Shown in pieces: positions 1 through 10,198 of a stretch of 41,092 bases of DNA (position 1 is the stretch's first letter; each line of letters begins with the position of its first letter). The stretch is from Bacteroidales bacterium (GTDB taxonomy: Bacteria; Bacteroidota; Bacteroidia; Bacteroidales; GCA-2748055). The DNA is taken from positions 13,368-54,459 of the forward strand of contig JAOZQY010000019.1 in the NCBI GenBank assembly GCA_029931975.1, given 5' to 3'. The notes below the pieces were generated by a model that was not told the origin of the DNA, did no database searches, and was given only the letters and a program-made list of their open reading frames with translations. The translations under genes and the position numbers were made by a program.

Positions 1-1934
1 GGAAGGTTTACAGCAGCCGCTGATCCACAGGCGTGAACAGCTGTAACACTGACGTTTCCGGACCCTGCTGCTCCCCAGTCAACCGTAATATTGGCTGTCC
101 CGTCACCACTGGCCAGGCTCCCACCGGTGACTGTCCAGTTATAGGTGTATCCAGGATTACTAAGCACAGAATAAGGAACTCCGGTAGAGTTTTCCCCAAC
201 ATCTGACAACCCTGTTACCGAAGAGGTGGGAAATGGATGAATTTCTATATCTAAAGTAACTGGAACTCCTGAGGCGCATGTATTGGTTTCAATGACCTGA
301 ACCTGTCCAAGCATTCCTGAACCACCCCAGTCCACCTCGACAGAAGCCGTTCCCTGTCCGGATACAATGGTCCCTCCACTTACTGTCCATTCATAGGTCG
401 ATCCGCCCGTGAAATCCACTGAATAGAATTCCCCTGCATCATTGATACACAGGGAAACATTTCCTGCAATGGCAGAAGTGCTGGGAAGAATGCAATCGGC
501 AGTATCAGCAATAGCGAAATGGGATCCTACCGAAGTGGTGTTCAGATTTGAACGCTGAATTACGTTCCCAACAGCTGCAGCATGAGTTCCGTTCCCGGTC
601 CAATCGCTCGCAGCATCAGTGCGTGTTACAATCCTGGTTTCGTCTACTATAGGGAAAGTCGAGAATCCGGTAGCAGTCAAGGTAATATCATAATCATTAC
701 TGCTCACAGAATTTTTCCTGGTAAAGGCCCAGTATCCTTCGTTAAAAGTATTGTTCACCTGCTGTCCGGCATCGTCCAGAGGCAATCCCTGGTTCCCGGG
801 AGCAGTGGCTATGAATTCCCCCAACAGGGATCCTGAATTCAGGTTCGTAAAAGTAAAGCTGGCCGGTCGATATGAACTGGCTGTACCAATGGGGAAATCA
901 TAGCTGGTTGCCGGAGTATCGATCCATCTTTCCAGGGCACCGACAATAATACCTGAAGTGCGATTAATGGTTCCGGTAGATCCCACACCTGTTCCAAGAA
1001 TGAAAGAATTGGCATTAGTGACAATATTCCCCTGATCCATTGTCAATGCATTGCTGACCCTGACTGCATTAGAAAACTGTAGACTGCCAGCGGGTTTATC
1101 CAGTTTGAGGTCATAGAATGTCTCTCCCACAGGATTAGATACAGACTGATCGCCAGATCCTGTAAATATTACTTCCCCGACCCCCTCATTAAAGACATTG
1201 GAATTACTCCAGTTGCCTGACACATAAATATCAAAATCAGCCGTGGCCAGGGAACTGGTAATAGTCAGATCGTTATTTACATTAATATCCCCCTGAAGTG
1301 TTTTTGTGCCTGAACCACTAACGATCAAATTATAATAATCATTATTCACCGGCTGCTTCAGGGTTTCAGCTCCACCATTATAATTCACAGTATTCCCTGC
1401 TGCCGACGCCACAAGATTACCTCCACCTGACCCAACAAGCAGGTTATCTTCAACGTTCAGGGTGGCACCTGCAGCATTCACCCAAGTAGAGGAAGCATTT
1501 CCTCCCAGCAGCTGGTAATTGATAGTGACCGTTCCATTGTTGGTGACGATCAGATTGGGATTGATATACAAGCCTCTCTGGAAATAAAGATCTGCAGACG
1601 CGTCAAAGGTCTTATTCCCTGCCTGAACCACTACCCAGCCGGTACTTAAAACAGAACCTGTACCTGAAAGCGTGGCCGCTCCACCACGGAACTCAATATG
1701 CCAGTCTCCAGTACCATAGTGAATCCCATTTACGGTATAGTCCCCATAGATGTATGTTTCAAAACCCTGGCTATTCAAAACGCCGCCAGATTCAATGGTC
1801 AGATTATTAACTCGTCTTGGCTGAGCTGTAATATAAACGCTATCGCCAGACTGAATCCTGGCATTCGTAATCTGATTGGGTATAACTCCACCAATCCATG
1901 TGTTGGGGTCATCCCAGTCACCATCCTGGGCACT
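1..1934 (-). repeat. Module 5 of giant protein (GGV head, A-type end), nearly complete
   Basis: The head is SAQDGDWDDPNTWIGGVIP. The A-type last PKD-like domain is almost finished at the edge (AVHACGSAAAVNLP), so a further module head or the C-terminal region should begin only tens of bases beyond the window. Confidence 0.8.
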
Positions 1935-4900
1935 CAAAATCTCATCGTAAATCTCCACACTCAGGTAAACAGGATCAGCATCGGCTCCACAAGTCGGATC
2001 AGTGGCAATGACCTCAATTGTTGCCGTTCCAGCTGTATTCCAGTCAATGATGATACTATCACCTCCATTGGGTGGAACAAGGGTCCCGTGTGAACTAACT
2101 GACCATGTATAGGTATAACCCGGCTCTTCAGACACATAGTAAATATTCCCACTCGATCCGGCACCTCCAGAAACAGATCCCATTATTGGGGAGGTGGGAA
2201 CCGGGCCAATATCTACCTCCAATTCTTGTCTTTCACCTTCGCTGCAGGCATTGGTTTCAATAACCTCGACCAGACCAATCATACCTGTTGGACCCCAGTT
2301 AACCTGAATAACAGCAGTGCCCTGACCTGTAACTATTGAACCTCCACTTACTGTCCAGTCATACGTTGAACCACCATGGACCTCCACAGAATAGGTAGAT
2401 CCAATATCATTCAAACACACGTTTGTATTTCCCAGAATGGAAGAAGTCGCAGGCGGTGTACAGTTGATGGTATCTCCGAGCGCATATTCGCCGGACAAAA
2501 TGGTGATCCCTGATCGTCCAACCGTATTCCCTGTGGCAGTCAGATGCGATCCACTGGCCTCCCAGTCGGCTCCTGAAACAGATCTGCTAATAAGCCTGGT
2601 CTCGGGTGCAACGGTAAAACTGGTGAATCCATTCGCTGTAAGGTCAAGGTTGAAATCGCTGCTGGCCAAAGAATTCACCGCATCAAGCATCCAATAACCT
2701 TCAAGATGGGAATTATATACTATGGTCCCGCCATCATCCAGAGGGAGACCCTGGTTACCCGGACTGTCTTCATTAAAACCAGCTACCAGTGAACCGCCAG
2801 TCAGACTGTTGAAATTAATCAGTGCCGGTCTGTAATCTCCGGCTGTACCTATGGGGAATAGGACATCTGTTCCTGTTGCGCTTATCCATCTTTCCACCGT
2901 ACCAACAACCTTCCCTGTCACACGATTCAGGTTCCCTGTATTTCCGGTACCGGTTCCGATGACAAGGGATTTATCGCTGTTGATAATATCTCCTCCCCCC
3001 ATGGTAAGCGTCCCGGAAATTGTCACATTACCACCCATGGCAACATCACCTGAAGCCTTGGAAAGAATGAGATCATTAAAGCTTTCTCCAAGCAGATTGG
3101 TGACCATCTGGTCAGAATTCCCATTCAGGGTCACAGCCCCTGTTCCAGGTGTATAGACACCGGAATTCAACCAATCACCTGCTAAATCAATATTGTAATT
3201 ATTTGCAAGAAGAGTGCTTGAAATATTCAAATCTCCCAGCACAATTACATTATTCAGAAGGGTTTTATTATTCCCTCCTCCGACAGTAAGATTATAAAAA
3301 GTGTGGCCAAAGGGATCCGTAATATTCTGTGCACCTCCATAGGTGAGATTTACTGTGTTGCCGCTTGCACTTGCCACCAACGTTCCGAGATACATAACCG
3401 GATTGGTATTCACGCCCCCTGCGTTCAGGGTGGAATTCACATCATTTATCCAGGTGGAGGTAGCATTTGCCCCATATAAATAATTGATACTAATACTACC
3501 CTGGTTGGTTATGGCAACATTTCCGCCGAGATAGAAATATGAATTCGGAATACTAATATCTGCCGTGGATAGAATGGTCTTGCTTCCTGTATAACAATAT
3601 ATCCGACCTGTCATGCTGATCAAACCAGTACCGTCAATTGTGGAGCCCACTCCAAGCAATCTGAGCTGCTCCGTATTTACACTGGCATTACCCGTATGGG
3701 TTCCATAAACAGCGTAATCATTAAATACAACCATCCTGTAGCCCTGGTTGTCAAGGGTCCCAAACTCTGCGATGCTTAAATTATTTGCTGAATCGGCACG
3801 GGTCATTGTTACCACATGCCCGGAATCAACAAGGATATTACTCATGGAGGGTGGATCACAATTACAGTTCCATGTTGCCGGATCGTTAAAATCGCCCGAC
3901 TGAACACTTCTGATAGCAGAATAAATAGTGATTGGAAGATTTACAGGATTGGCAGCTCCGCATCCTCCGGAAGAAACAGCAATAACTTCTAGATCACCTG
4001 TTCCTGCTGACCCCCAGTCCACAGTTACTGAACTGCTACCACCTCCGGATGCTACTGTTCCACCGATAATGGTCCAGTTATAAGTATATCCACTGGTATT
4101 ATCAACAGTGTAGCTAATTCCAGTTGCGTTTTCCGGCACTGACGACGGACCACTAATCAGCGAGGTGGGCAGGGGATGAATTGTCACATCCAGGACAACC
4201 GGCACACCATCGGCACAGCCATTATTCTCAACTACCTGGACCTGTCCGGCCATTCCAGTTGATCCCCAATCAACAGTAACTGTATTAGTACCCTGGCCGC
4301 TGGCAACTGTACCTCCTGTAATCGTCCAGACATAGGTCGATCCAGATGTAGCAATCACAGAATATACCTCTCCTGCATCATTGGTGCAGACAATTGAAGA
4401 ACCTGTTATTAAGGAGGTCACAGGAGGGCTGCAGGTACTTGAGCTCCCTAAAGAGAATTCAGAGAATCCGCTCATGCCGGTACGATTGGCCACCATTCCA
4501 ACAGGTGCTACATGTGTTCCGTCAAGGAGCCAGGGAGATGCACCTGAATTCCGTTTCAGTATCCTGACTTCACTATCAAATGTGAAGCTGGTGAATCCTG
4601 TACCATCCAGATTTAGCTCATAGTTTGTACTCTCGAGGCCATTTCCTTTTTCCATGGTCCAGTATCCGTCGGTAAATACATTCCCAATAGAATCACCACT
4701 TTCTTCAAGGGGCAGTCCACTGTTACCCGGATTTGTCGAATTAAATGAGGCTGTCAGGGTCCCCGGCGTCAGGTTGGTGAAGTTGACCACAGCGCTTCGG
4801 GTCACTCCACTTACACCAACAGGAAACAGGATATCGCCTCCTGTTGATCCTGCTTCAATCCATCTGCTGAATTTACCCAGAATTCTACCGGAGCCATAGT

Positions 4901-7900
4901 TTAAAGATCCTTCATTGGTGGCATTTGTACCCAGGTACAGGATGCTTGAACCTGTATTCACTTCTCCCTGTGTAAGAGATAGTGTGTTGCTGACGACCAC
5001 ATGATCATCTAATGACAGGATGCCGCTTTCTTTCTGAACCAGCAGGTCGTAAAATGTTTCACCCGAAGCATTAGAGATCGTCTGATCGGCTGTACCGATG
5101 AATCGTACTTCTCCGGTACCAGCCGTAAATCCATCCGTATTGGTCCAGTCTCCCTCTAAGCTAATGGTATTATTTCCGCTGCTGAAGGTTGAGCTAATGG
5201 TCAGATCCCCCTTTACAATAAGCCCCCCCCCTGCCAGCGTTTTTGTGGTTGAACCAGCAATTTCCAGATTATAGTAGGTCGCATCCTGGGGTATCTTAAT
5301 ATTATTGTTATTCACGGTCGATGCATAACGCACCGTATTTCCTGTCGCAGAAGCAATCAATATACCGGTAGTCATAACCGGGTCCAGGGCTTCGAGCAGG
5401 GAATTTTCAGCATTGACCCAGGTAGCATTCGCTCCACTACCATAAATATCATTTCCAACCCGGATGCTTCCTAAATTATTAACGGTCAGATTATTATTAA
5501 CTCGTAAACTATTTGAGAAGCTGATGTCTGCCGTAGCTGCGATAGTTCTGTTGGCAGTAGTGGCAATTATAAATATGCCCGTATTCTCTACGCTACCGGT
5601 ACCATAAATGAAACCTTCCTCTCCACGCAGTTCAATATTGTCATTGCCGGTTCCCTGGTGGACACCATTAATCGTATAGTCCCCATATACATAAAATTCA
5701 AAACCCTGGCTGTTGAGTACAGCACCGGTCTCAATAATCAGGTCATTAACCCGTGCCGGCTCAGCTGTTACGGTAACCGTGTCCCCATTCTGGATTCTGG
5801 CACTGGTATATTGGCCAGGAACCACTCCTCCTACCCAGGTGGAAGCATCTTCCCAGTTACCCGATCTGGCAGAAAGTATAATATCAGAAACTGTTACATC
5901 CAGAACCCGGGGATCTGCCTGCATCGCACAAACAGTATGAGTTGCTGTTACCTGAACCGAAGCCTGACCGGCATTGTTCCAGTCTACTGTTATTGAACTG
6001 CCTACAGAAGACCCAATGATGGCGCCTTCTGAGGATACCTCCCATGAATAGTCATAACCTGGTCTTGCATCAATAGTATATAATAAACCAGCTTCACCTG
6101 CATAGGCAGTCGTCCTGCCCGATATTTCTTCAGTGGGGAAGGGATGGATTTCCACATCCAGGGTTACAAGTTCTCCAGTGCCGCAGGTTCCGGTTTCCCT
6201 GACCTCCACCACAGCTGTCATACCCTCAGAACCCCAGAATACATTAATACTGTTGGTTCCCTGTCCACTTACAATAATTCCGCCGCTCACACTCCACTCA
6301 TAGGTGGATCCCCCATTCAGTGTAACCGAATATGCTTCACTGGCGGCATTCTGGCATACGGATGTTGAGCCGGATATCGCTGATGTAAGAGGTGGAGAAC
6401 AATTTGCTGTATCAGCCACAGCATAGAGCCCGGAAAGGATGCTCAGATTATCTCTGGATATAGTATTAATATCAGCTGCAACATGAGATCCATCTGCAGA
6501 CCAATCGGAATCTGAATCAGTCCTGGAGAGCAGGCGGGTGTCCGTGACAATTGGAAAACTTGTGAAGCCATTGGCAATTAGATCCAGATTGAAATCCGAA
6601 CTAATAAGAGAATTCGCTGTTGTGAGAGCCCAATACCCTTCTGAAAATGTGTTGTTTACAATAACCGAGCCATCTGTGAGGGGCAAGCCCTGGCTGCCTG
6701 GCGAGCTATCATGGAATTCAGCGATAAGCGATCCGCCCGACAGGGCGTTGAAATTGATTTGAACAGGACGATACCACTGGGTCGTTCCCACAGGGAAAAG
6801 TATATCAGTTCCCGTAGCCGAAATCCAGCGTTCCATTTTTCCAACAACTGCTCCGGCAGTATGATTAATAGAACCGGTATTCCCCAGGTCTGTTCCAACA
6901 ATCAGCTTATTGCTCCCTGTAATGATATCGCCTCCATTGAGATCAAGCGTTGAGCTGACACTAACATCATCTGACAGGCTCAGGTCTGCTGCTGCCTTCT
7001 GAACGGTCAGCTGATAAAAAGATTCTGAATTGCTGTTGGAAATGGATTGGGCCTCCGATCCATCAAAAATCACAGTACCACTACCCGCGTTAAATACCCC
7101 GGTATTTATCCAGTCCCCCGCCAGCTTCAAAGAGAAAGTGGCGGCATTCAAAACAGAACTAATGCTAAGATCACCCTTAATAATTAGATCATCAACAAGG
7201 GTCTTGGTACTTCCTCCCCCTATAATAAGGTTGTAATAGGTATTTGAAACCGGAACTTTAATGTTCTGAGTAACTGTGGATAAAATATTGACTGTATTAT
7301 TCTCAGCCGATGCCACCAGCGTCCCCCTGTACAAAACCCCTTCAGCACCATAACCCCCTGAATTCAGGATCGATCCTTCTTCGTTCACCCATACCGATGT
7401 GGCATTGGCTGCAAAAAGCCGGTAGCCGAAGGTGATTTCACCGTAATTGCTTACGACTACATTCCCCTCAATATAGTTTTCCCCTCCGGGCTTCGATAGC
7501 TTCGTTCCTGCAGGAATTGTTTTATTCCCATAGCGCATCCGGAGCCGGGATGAATTGGTAATGGTTCCTGTCCCGGAAATCTCGGTATCCAGTCCATCGA
7601 GGTATATATTGTCTGAACCAGCACCTCCTGCTCCTGCATGCTCTCCATCCACCCGATAGTTCCCCTGGACAATCAGATTCAGGTCTGGTTGATAGAGCGT
7701 AGCTCCCGATTCAATATGAATATTTTGCACAATAGTACTGGCAACCAAAGACACAGAATCGCCGGAAGAGATAATAATATTATCAGTACTGGCAGGGACA
7801 CAATTACAATCCCATGTACTTACATCATCCCAATCCCCGGTCTGCACACTTTTAATGCCCGCATATATGTTTACGTTCAGCACAACCGGATCCGCCGATC

Positions 7901-9899
7901 CACAACTATGAGTAGCTATGACCTGCACTGACCCGGTACCTGTAGATCCCCAGTCCACCAGGACCTCGGATGTGCCATCTCCCGAAACAAGTGTTCCACC
8001 GGTAATAGTCCAGACATAGGTATAACCAACCCGACTGGTAACGGAATATTCCATTCCTGACGCTCCTTCCGGAACTGAAGCCGGACCAACAATTGTTGAA
8101 GTTGGATAGGGATTTATGCCGACTTCAAGAGTGACAGGCACCCCCGCTGCACAGGCATTGGTTTCAATAAGCTCAATTGCTCCAGCCATTCCCGAGGCTC
8201 CCCAATCAACCATGATGGAATTTGTTGCACCTCCGCTTGCCTGCACACCCCCGGTAATCGTCCATGAATATGTTGACCCTGGTGTGTTTGTTACAGAATA
8301 CGCTTCTCCTGCATCATTGATGCATACACTATTCAATCCAATAATATCAGAAGTGAGAGGTGCCTCGCAAGAGTCCGGAGCTCCGAAAGCAAACTGGGAG
8401 AATCCACTGAGAACTGTTCTCCGCACTGTATCGCCTGATGCCTGAAGATGGTTTCCATCAAGGATCCATGCAGATCCGGCCGAAGGTCGTTTCAGAACAT
8501 GAGCTGAGTCCGTATCAAAACTGGAAAACCCGGAGCCTGTCAGCTGGATATTATAATCGCTGGAAGAAAGACCGTCAGCAGCATTAAGGTTCCAGTACCC
8601 TTCTGTAAATATATTGTATAAGGTATCCGTTCCGTCAATAAGGGGGAGCCCGTTGGTTCCGGGGTTACTACCCGTAAATTCGACACTTATGCTCCCCGGA
8701 TTTAGATTGTTAAAAGTAAGAATAGCAGGCCTGTAGCTTGACGCATCACCTGTGGGGAGCAGCACATCCACGCCGGAAGTATTGATCCACCGTTTAAATT
8801 TCCCTATGATCCTTCCGTCTGTATAAATAAGGGAAGGATTGGCAGCACCAGAGTGGCCCAATTGCAACTCATTGGATTGACAATCAATGCTTCCTGCGTC
8901 CATCCATAAGGTATCCGTAACAAGAAGATTGCCTGCCAACTTTAATGAACCGGAAGGTTTATTGATCCTGAGCGAATAAAAAGTCTCACCGGCTGCATTT
9001 AATATGGTTTGGTCTCCGGTTCCTGAAAAGGAAAAGTGGGATGAATCAGAAGTAATGGTGGAGGTATTGGTGTAATTCCCTTTCAGGTCGACAGGCCATT
9101 CCTGAGTAGTCAGCCTGCTACTGATGCTTAGATCTCCCAGTATGGTGGTTGGGCTGGTAAATCTTTTAACTGCGCTTCCTGAAATTTCAAGATTATAGTA
9201 AGAGCTGTCGCTTGTGCGTGTTAAATTAATATCAGACCCGGTCCGGTAGTAACGAACTGTGTTCCCGATGCTGTTTGCCACAAGTGATCCGGTATAGAAA
9301 AAATTATTCCCCACATCAACCCGGGATCCTGCTTCATTGATCCAGGTTGACCCTGCATTACGACCATTGATTCGTCCGGAAAAATCGAGATTTCCGTAAT
9401 TTCTCATTGTCAGATCGTTCCAGACTAAAATTTCTCCCGGTCCAAAAGTCAGATTTGCCGAGGAGGGAAAGACCTTATCCCCATCATATACACGTATGCG
9501 TCCGGTATTATTTACGGTACCACTTCCATTGATGAGACTCCCTACTCCCCGGAAATATATCCGGTCACTCCCATAAGCGATATGTTGCCCGTCGTTCAGG
9601 TAATTGCCATAAATGGAAAGACGATTGTTGTTTTGCAGAACTTGTGCTGAAGACTCTATGGTCAGTCCTGCTACTGATACATCGGACGAATCTACAGTAA
9701 TTACATCCCCACTGACAATAACAGCCGTATCATCAATGCCCGGGATTATATACCCGGACCATGATAGTGTATCAGACCAATCGCCTCCCCCACTACCATT
9801 GCTTGATATAGTTAACTGTGAGTATCCCTCTTGAAACAATAAGAGAAAAACCCACATAATAAAGATAGGCCGAAACAAAACCCTACGCCCAAAGACCAT
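1..9899 (-). CDS. Giant secreted modular repeat protein (beta-helix plus PKD-like domains), 3' end outside window
   Basis: The frame starting at ATG 9899 stays open to the left edge in everything I translated (~3,299 codons), so the protein is larger than that and its C-terminus is not visible. The N-terminus MVFGRRVLFRPIFIMWVFLL followed by FQEGYSQ is a signal peptide. The rest is five tandem modules of ~650 residues. Each starts with a GDWxDxxTW-type head, continues through Gly/Asn-rich stretches suggesting a right-handed beta-helix (recurring GTGxxxNTG, GETFYxL, GDLxIxS), has a PGxxGLPLxDG...EGYW signature near the middle, and ends with two PKD/Ig-like domains (CxNxxGExYSV...STYxWTxxGG...VDWGxxG). 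Frame was checked at each module boundary (all codon starts agree modulo 3). Family knowledge: such proteins in Bacteroidota are usually T9SS cargo with a C-terminal sorting domain, which would lie off the left edge. Role (adhesin or surface fibre) is inference. Confidence 0.85.
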   Translation of the reverse strand, partial: MVFGRRVLFRPIFIMWVFLLLFQEGYSQLTISSNGSGGGDWSDTLSWSGYIIPGIDDTAVIVSGDVITVDSSDVSVAGLTIESSAQVLQNNNRLSIYGNYLNDGQHIAYGSDRIYFRGVGSLINGSGTVNNTGRIRVYDGDKVFPSSANLTFGPGEILVWNDLTMRNYGNLDFSGRINGRNAGSTWINEAGSRVDVGNNFFYTGSLVANSIGNTVRYYRTGSDINLTRTSDSSYYNLEISGSAVKRFTSPTTILGDLSISSRLTTQEWPVDLKGNYTNTSTITSDSSHFSFSGTGDQTILNAAGETFYSLRINKPSGSLKLAGNLLVTDTLWMDAGSIDCQSNELQLGHSGAANPSLIYTDGRIIGKFKRWINTSGVDVLLPTGDASSYRPAILTFNNLNPGSISVEFTGSNPGTNGLPLIDGTDTLYNIFTEGYWNLNAADGLSSSDYNIQLTGSGFSSFDTDSAHVLKRPSAGSAWILDGNHLQASGDTVRRTVLSGFSQFAFGAPDSCEAPLTSDIIGLNSVCINDAGEAYSVTNTPGSTYSWTITGGVQASGGATNSIMVDWGASGMAGAIELIETNACAAGVPVTLEVGINPYPTSTIVGPASVPEGASGMEYSVTSRVGYTYVWTITGGTLVSGDGTSEVLVDWGSTGTGSVQVIATHSCGSADPVVLNVNIYAGIKSVQTGDWDDVSTWDCNCVPASTDNIIISSGDSVSLVASTIVQNIHIESGATLYQPDLNLIVQGNYRVDGEHAGAGGAGSDNIYLDGLDTEISGTGTITNSSRLRMRYGNKTIPAGTKLSKPGGENYIEGNVVVSNYGEITFGYRLFAANATSVWVNEEGSILNSGGYGAEGVLYRGTLVASAENNTVNILSTVTQNIKVPVSNTYYNLIIGGGSTKTLVDDLIIKGDLSISSVLNAATFSLKLAGDWINTGVFNAGSGTVIFDGSEAQSISNSNSESFYQLTVQKAAADLSLSDDVSVSSTLDLNGGDIITGSNKLIVGTDLGNTGSINHTAGAVVGKMERWISATGTDILFPVGTTQWYRPVQINFNALSGGSLIAEFHDSSPGSQGLPLTDGSVIVNNTFSEGYWALTTANSLISSDFNLDLIANGFTSFPIVTDTRLLSRTDSDSDWSADGSHVAADINTISRDNLSILSGLYAVADTANCSPPLTSAISGSTSVCQNAASEAYSVTLNGGSTYEWSVSGGIIVSGQGTNSINVFWGSEGMTAVVEVRETGTCGTGELVTLDVEIHPFPTEEISGRTTAYAGEAGLLYTIDARPGYDYSWEVSSEGAIIGSSVGSSITVDWNNAGQASVQVTATHTVCAMQADPRVLDVTVSDIILSARSGNWEDASTWVGGVVPGQYTSARIQNGDTVTVTAEPARVNDLIIETGAVLNSQGFEFYVYGDYTINGVHQGTGNDNIELRGEEGFIYGTGSVENTGIFIIATTANRTIAATADISFSNSLRVNNNLTVNNLGSIRVGNDIYGSGANATWVNAENSLLEALDPVMTTGILIASATGNTVRYASTVNNNNIKIPQDATYYNLEIAGSTTKTLAGGGLIVKGDLTISSTFSSGNNTISLEGDWTNTDGFTAGTGEVRFIGTADQTISNASGETFYDLLVQKESGILSLDDHVVVSNTLSLTQGEVNTGSSILYLGTNATNEGSLNYGSGRILGKFSRWIEAGSTGGDILFPVGVSGVTRSAVVNFTNLTPGTLTASFNSTNPGNSGLPLEESGDSIGNVFTDGYWTMEKGNGLESTNYELNLDGTGFTSFTFDSEVRILKRNSGASPWLLDGTHVAPVGMVANRTGMSGFSEFSLGSSSTCSPPVTSLITGSSIVCTNDAGEVYSVIATSGSTYVWTITGGTVASGQGTNTVTVDWGSTGMAGQVQVVENNGCADGVPVVLDVTIHPLPTSLISGPSSVPENATGISYTVDNTSGYTYNWTIIGGTVASGGGSSSVTVDWGSAGTGDLEVIAVSSGGCGAANPVNLPITIYSAIRSVQSGDFNDPATWNCNCDPPSMSNILVDSGHVVTMTRADSANNLSIAEFGTLDNQGYRMVVFNDYAVYGTHTGNASVNTEQLRLLGVGSTIDGTGLISMTGRIYCYTGSKTILSTADISIPNSYFYLGGNVAITNQGSISINYLYGANATSTWINDVNSTLNAGGVNTNPVMYLGTLVASASGNTVNLTYGGAQNITDPFGHTFYNLTVGGGNNKTLLNNVIVLGDLNISSTLLANNYNIDLAGDWLNSGVYTPGTGAVTLNGNSDQMVTNLLGESFNDLILSKASGDVAMGGNVTISGTLTMGGGDIINSDKSLVIGTGTGNTGNLNRVTGKVVGTVERWISATGTDVLFPIGTAGDYRPALINFNSLTGGSLVAGFNEDSPGNQGLPLDDGGTIVYNSHLEGYWMLDAVNSLASSDFNLDLTANGFTSFTVAPETRLISRSVSGADWEASGSHLTATGNTVGRSGITILSGEYALGDTINCTPPATSSILGNTNVCLNDIGSTYSVEVHGGSTYDWTVSGGSIVTGQGTAVIQVNWGPTGMIGLVEVIETNACSEGERQELEVDIGPVPTSPIMGSVSGGAGSSGNIYYVSEEPGYTYTWSVSSHGTLVPPNGGDSIIIDWNTAGTATIEVIATDPTCGADADPVYLSVEIYDEILSAQDGDWDDPNTWIGGVIPNQITNARIQSGDSVYITAQPRRVNNLTIESGGVLNSQGFETYIYGDYTVNGIHYGTGDWHIEFRGGAATLSGTGSVLSTGWVVVQAGNKTFDASADLYFQRGLYINPNLIVTNNGTVTINYQLLGGNASSTWVNAAGATLNVEDNLLVGSGGGNLVASAAGNTVNYNGGAETLKQPVNNDYYNLIVSGSGTKTLQGDINVNNDLTITSSLATADFDIYVSGNWSNSNVFNEGVGEVIFTGSGDQSVSNPVGETFYDLKLDKPAGSLQFSNAVRVSNALTMDQGNIVTNANSFILGTGVGSTGTINRTSGIIVGALERWIDTPATSYDFPIGTASSYRPASFTFTNLNSGSLLGEFIATAPGNQGLPLDDAGQQVNNTFNEGYWAFTRKNSVSSNDYDITLTATGFSTFPIVDETRIVTRTDAASDWTGNGTHAAAVGNVIQRSNLNTTSVGSHFAIADTADCILPSTSAIAGNVSLCINDAGEFYSVDFTGGSTYEWTVSGGTIVSGQGTASVEVDWGGSGMLGQVQVIETNTCASGVPVTLDIEIHPFPTSSVTGLSDVGENSTGVPYSVLSNPGYTYNWTVTGGSLASGDGTANITVDWGAAGSGNVSVTAVHACGSAAAVNL
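1935..3908 (-). repeat. Module 4 of giant protein (CNC head, B-type end)
   Basis: 658 codons. The head is SVQSGDFNDPATWNCNCDP and the tail is type B (YTYTWSVSSHGTL, DWNTAG, ADPVYLSVEI). It is a close relative of module 2, lying 3,942 bp away in exact frame. Confidence 0.8.
3909..5873 (-). repeat. Module 3 of giant protein (GGV head, A-type end)
   Basis: 655 codons. The head is SARSGNWEDASTWVGGVVP and the last PKD-like domain is type A (YTYNWTIIGGTVASGGG, VDWGSAGTG). It matches module 5 in head and modules 1 and 5 in tail. Confidence 0.8.
5874..7850 (-). repeat. Module 2 of giant protein (CNC head, B-type end)
   Basis: 659 codons. The head is SVQTGDWDDVSTWDCNCVP and the last PKD-like domain is type B (YSWEVSSEGAIIGSS, VDWNNAG, then ADPRVLDV). 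It matches module 4 in both head and tail more closely than its neighbours. Confidence 0.8.
7851..9797 (-). repeat. Module 1 of giant protein (A-type end)
   Basis: Runs from the head SNGSGGGDWSDTLSW to the next head; 649 codons. It ends with two PKD-like domains, the second of type A (GYTYVWTITGGTLVSGDGTS, then VDWGSTGTG). This is the most divergent copy in its beta-helix part, as expected for an array edge. Confidence 0.8.
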
Positions 9900-10052
9900 T
9901 TATTGGTTTTAAGAAAAAAAAGACTTGAAAAAACATTCTCATCTACATATTAATGAGCTGTTTGTTTCAAGACTATAATTTAGTTATTAATGGTTGCACA
10001 TCAAAATCTTTACACTAACTGGGACTCACGTAAAAAAGATTGCCATTAAATT

Positions 10053-10060
10053 CAAAAATA
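10053..10060 (-). promoter_or_regulatory. Candidate -7 box upstream of the giant gene
   Basis: On the minus strand this reads TATTTTTG, matching the Bacteroidota -7 consensus TAnnTTTG. A TTG (10084-10086) lies 23 bases further upstream, slightly far for a -33 box. The implied leader is ~150 nt. The 299-base stretch 9900-10198 holds otherwise only the pntB terminator; no small gene was seen. Confidence 0.3.
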
Positions 10061-10148
10061 GCAAATCCAACAGCTCATACTTGCAATATGATTATTAGGT
10101 TATTAACAATTGAGCTGAGTCTTAACCATTACCTCAGGAGTTCATACG

Positions 10149-10173
10149 AAAAAAAGGCCGCAACGTTGCGACC
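10149..10173 (-). terminator. Intrinsic terminator after pntB
   Basis: On the minus strand GGTCGCA-ACGT-TGCGGCC forms a 7-bp stem (one G-T pair) with a four-base loop and is followed directly by seven T. It lies 26 bases after the pntB stop and closes the transhydrogenase operon before the giant gene. Confidence 0.8.
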
Positions 10174-10198
10174 GTTTAAAGAATTTGGATAAAAGAAT

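Noticed and set aside
582-9834. Many plus-strand frames of 60-130 codons
   Set aside because: All lie opposite the giant repeat gene, and similar frames recur with the module period, as expected for shadows of a repeat.
1-9899. Possible CRISPR array or simple satellite in the repeated region
   Set aside because: The period is ~1.97 kb, copies are diverged at DNA level and the reading frame is kept; there is no short direct repeat with spacers.
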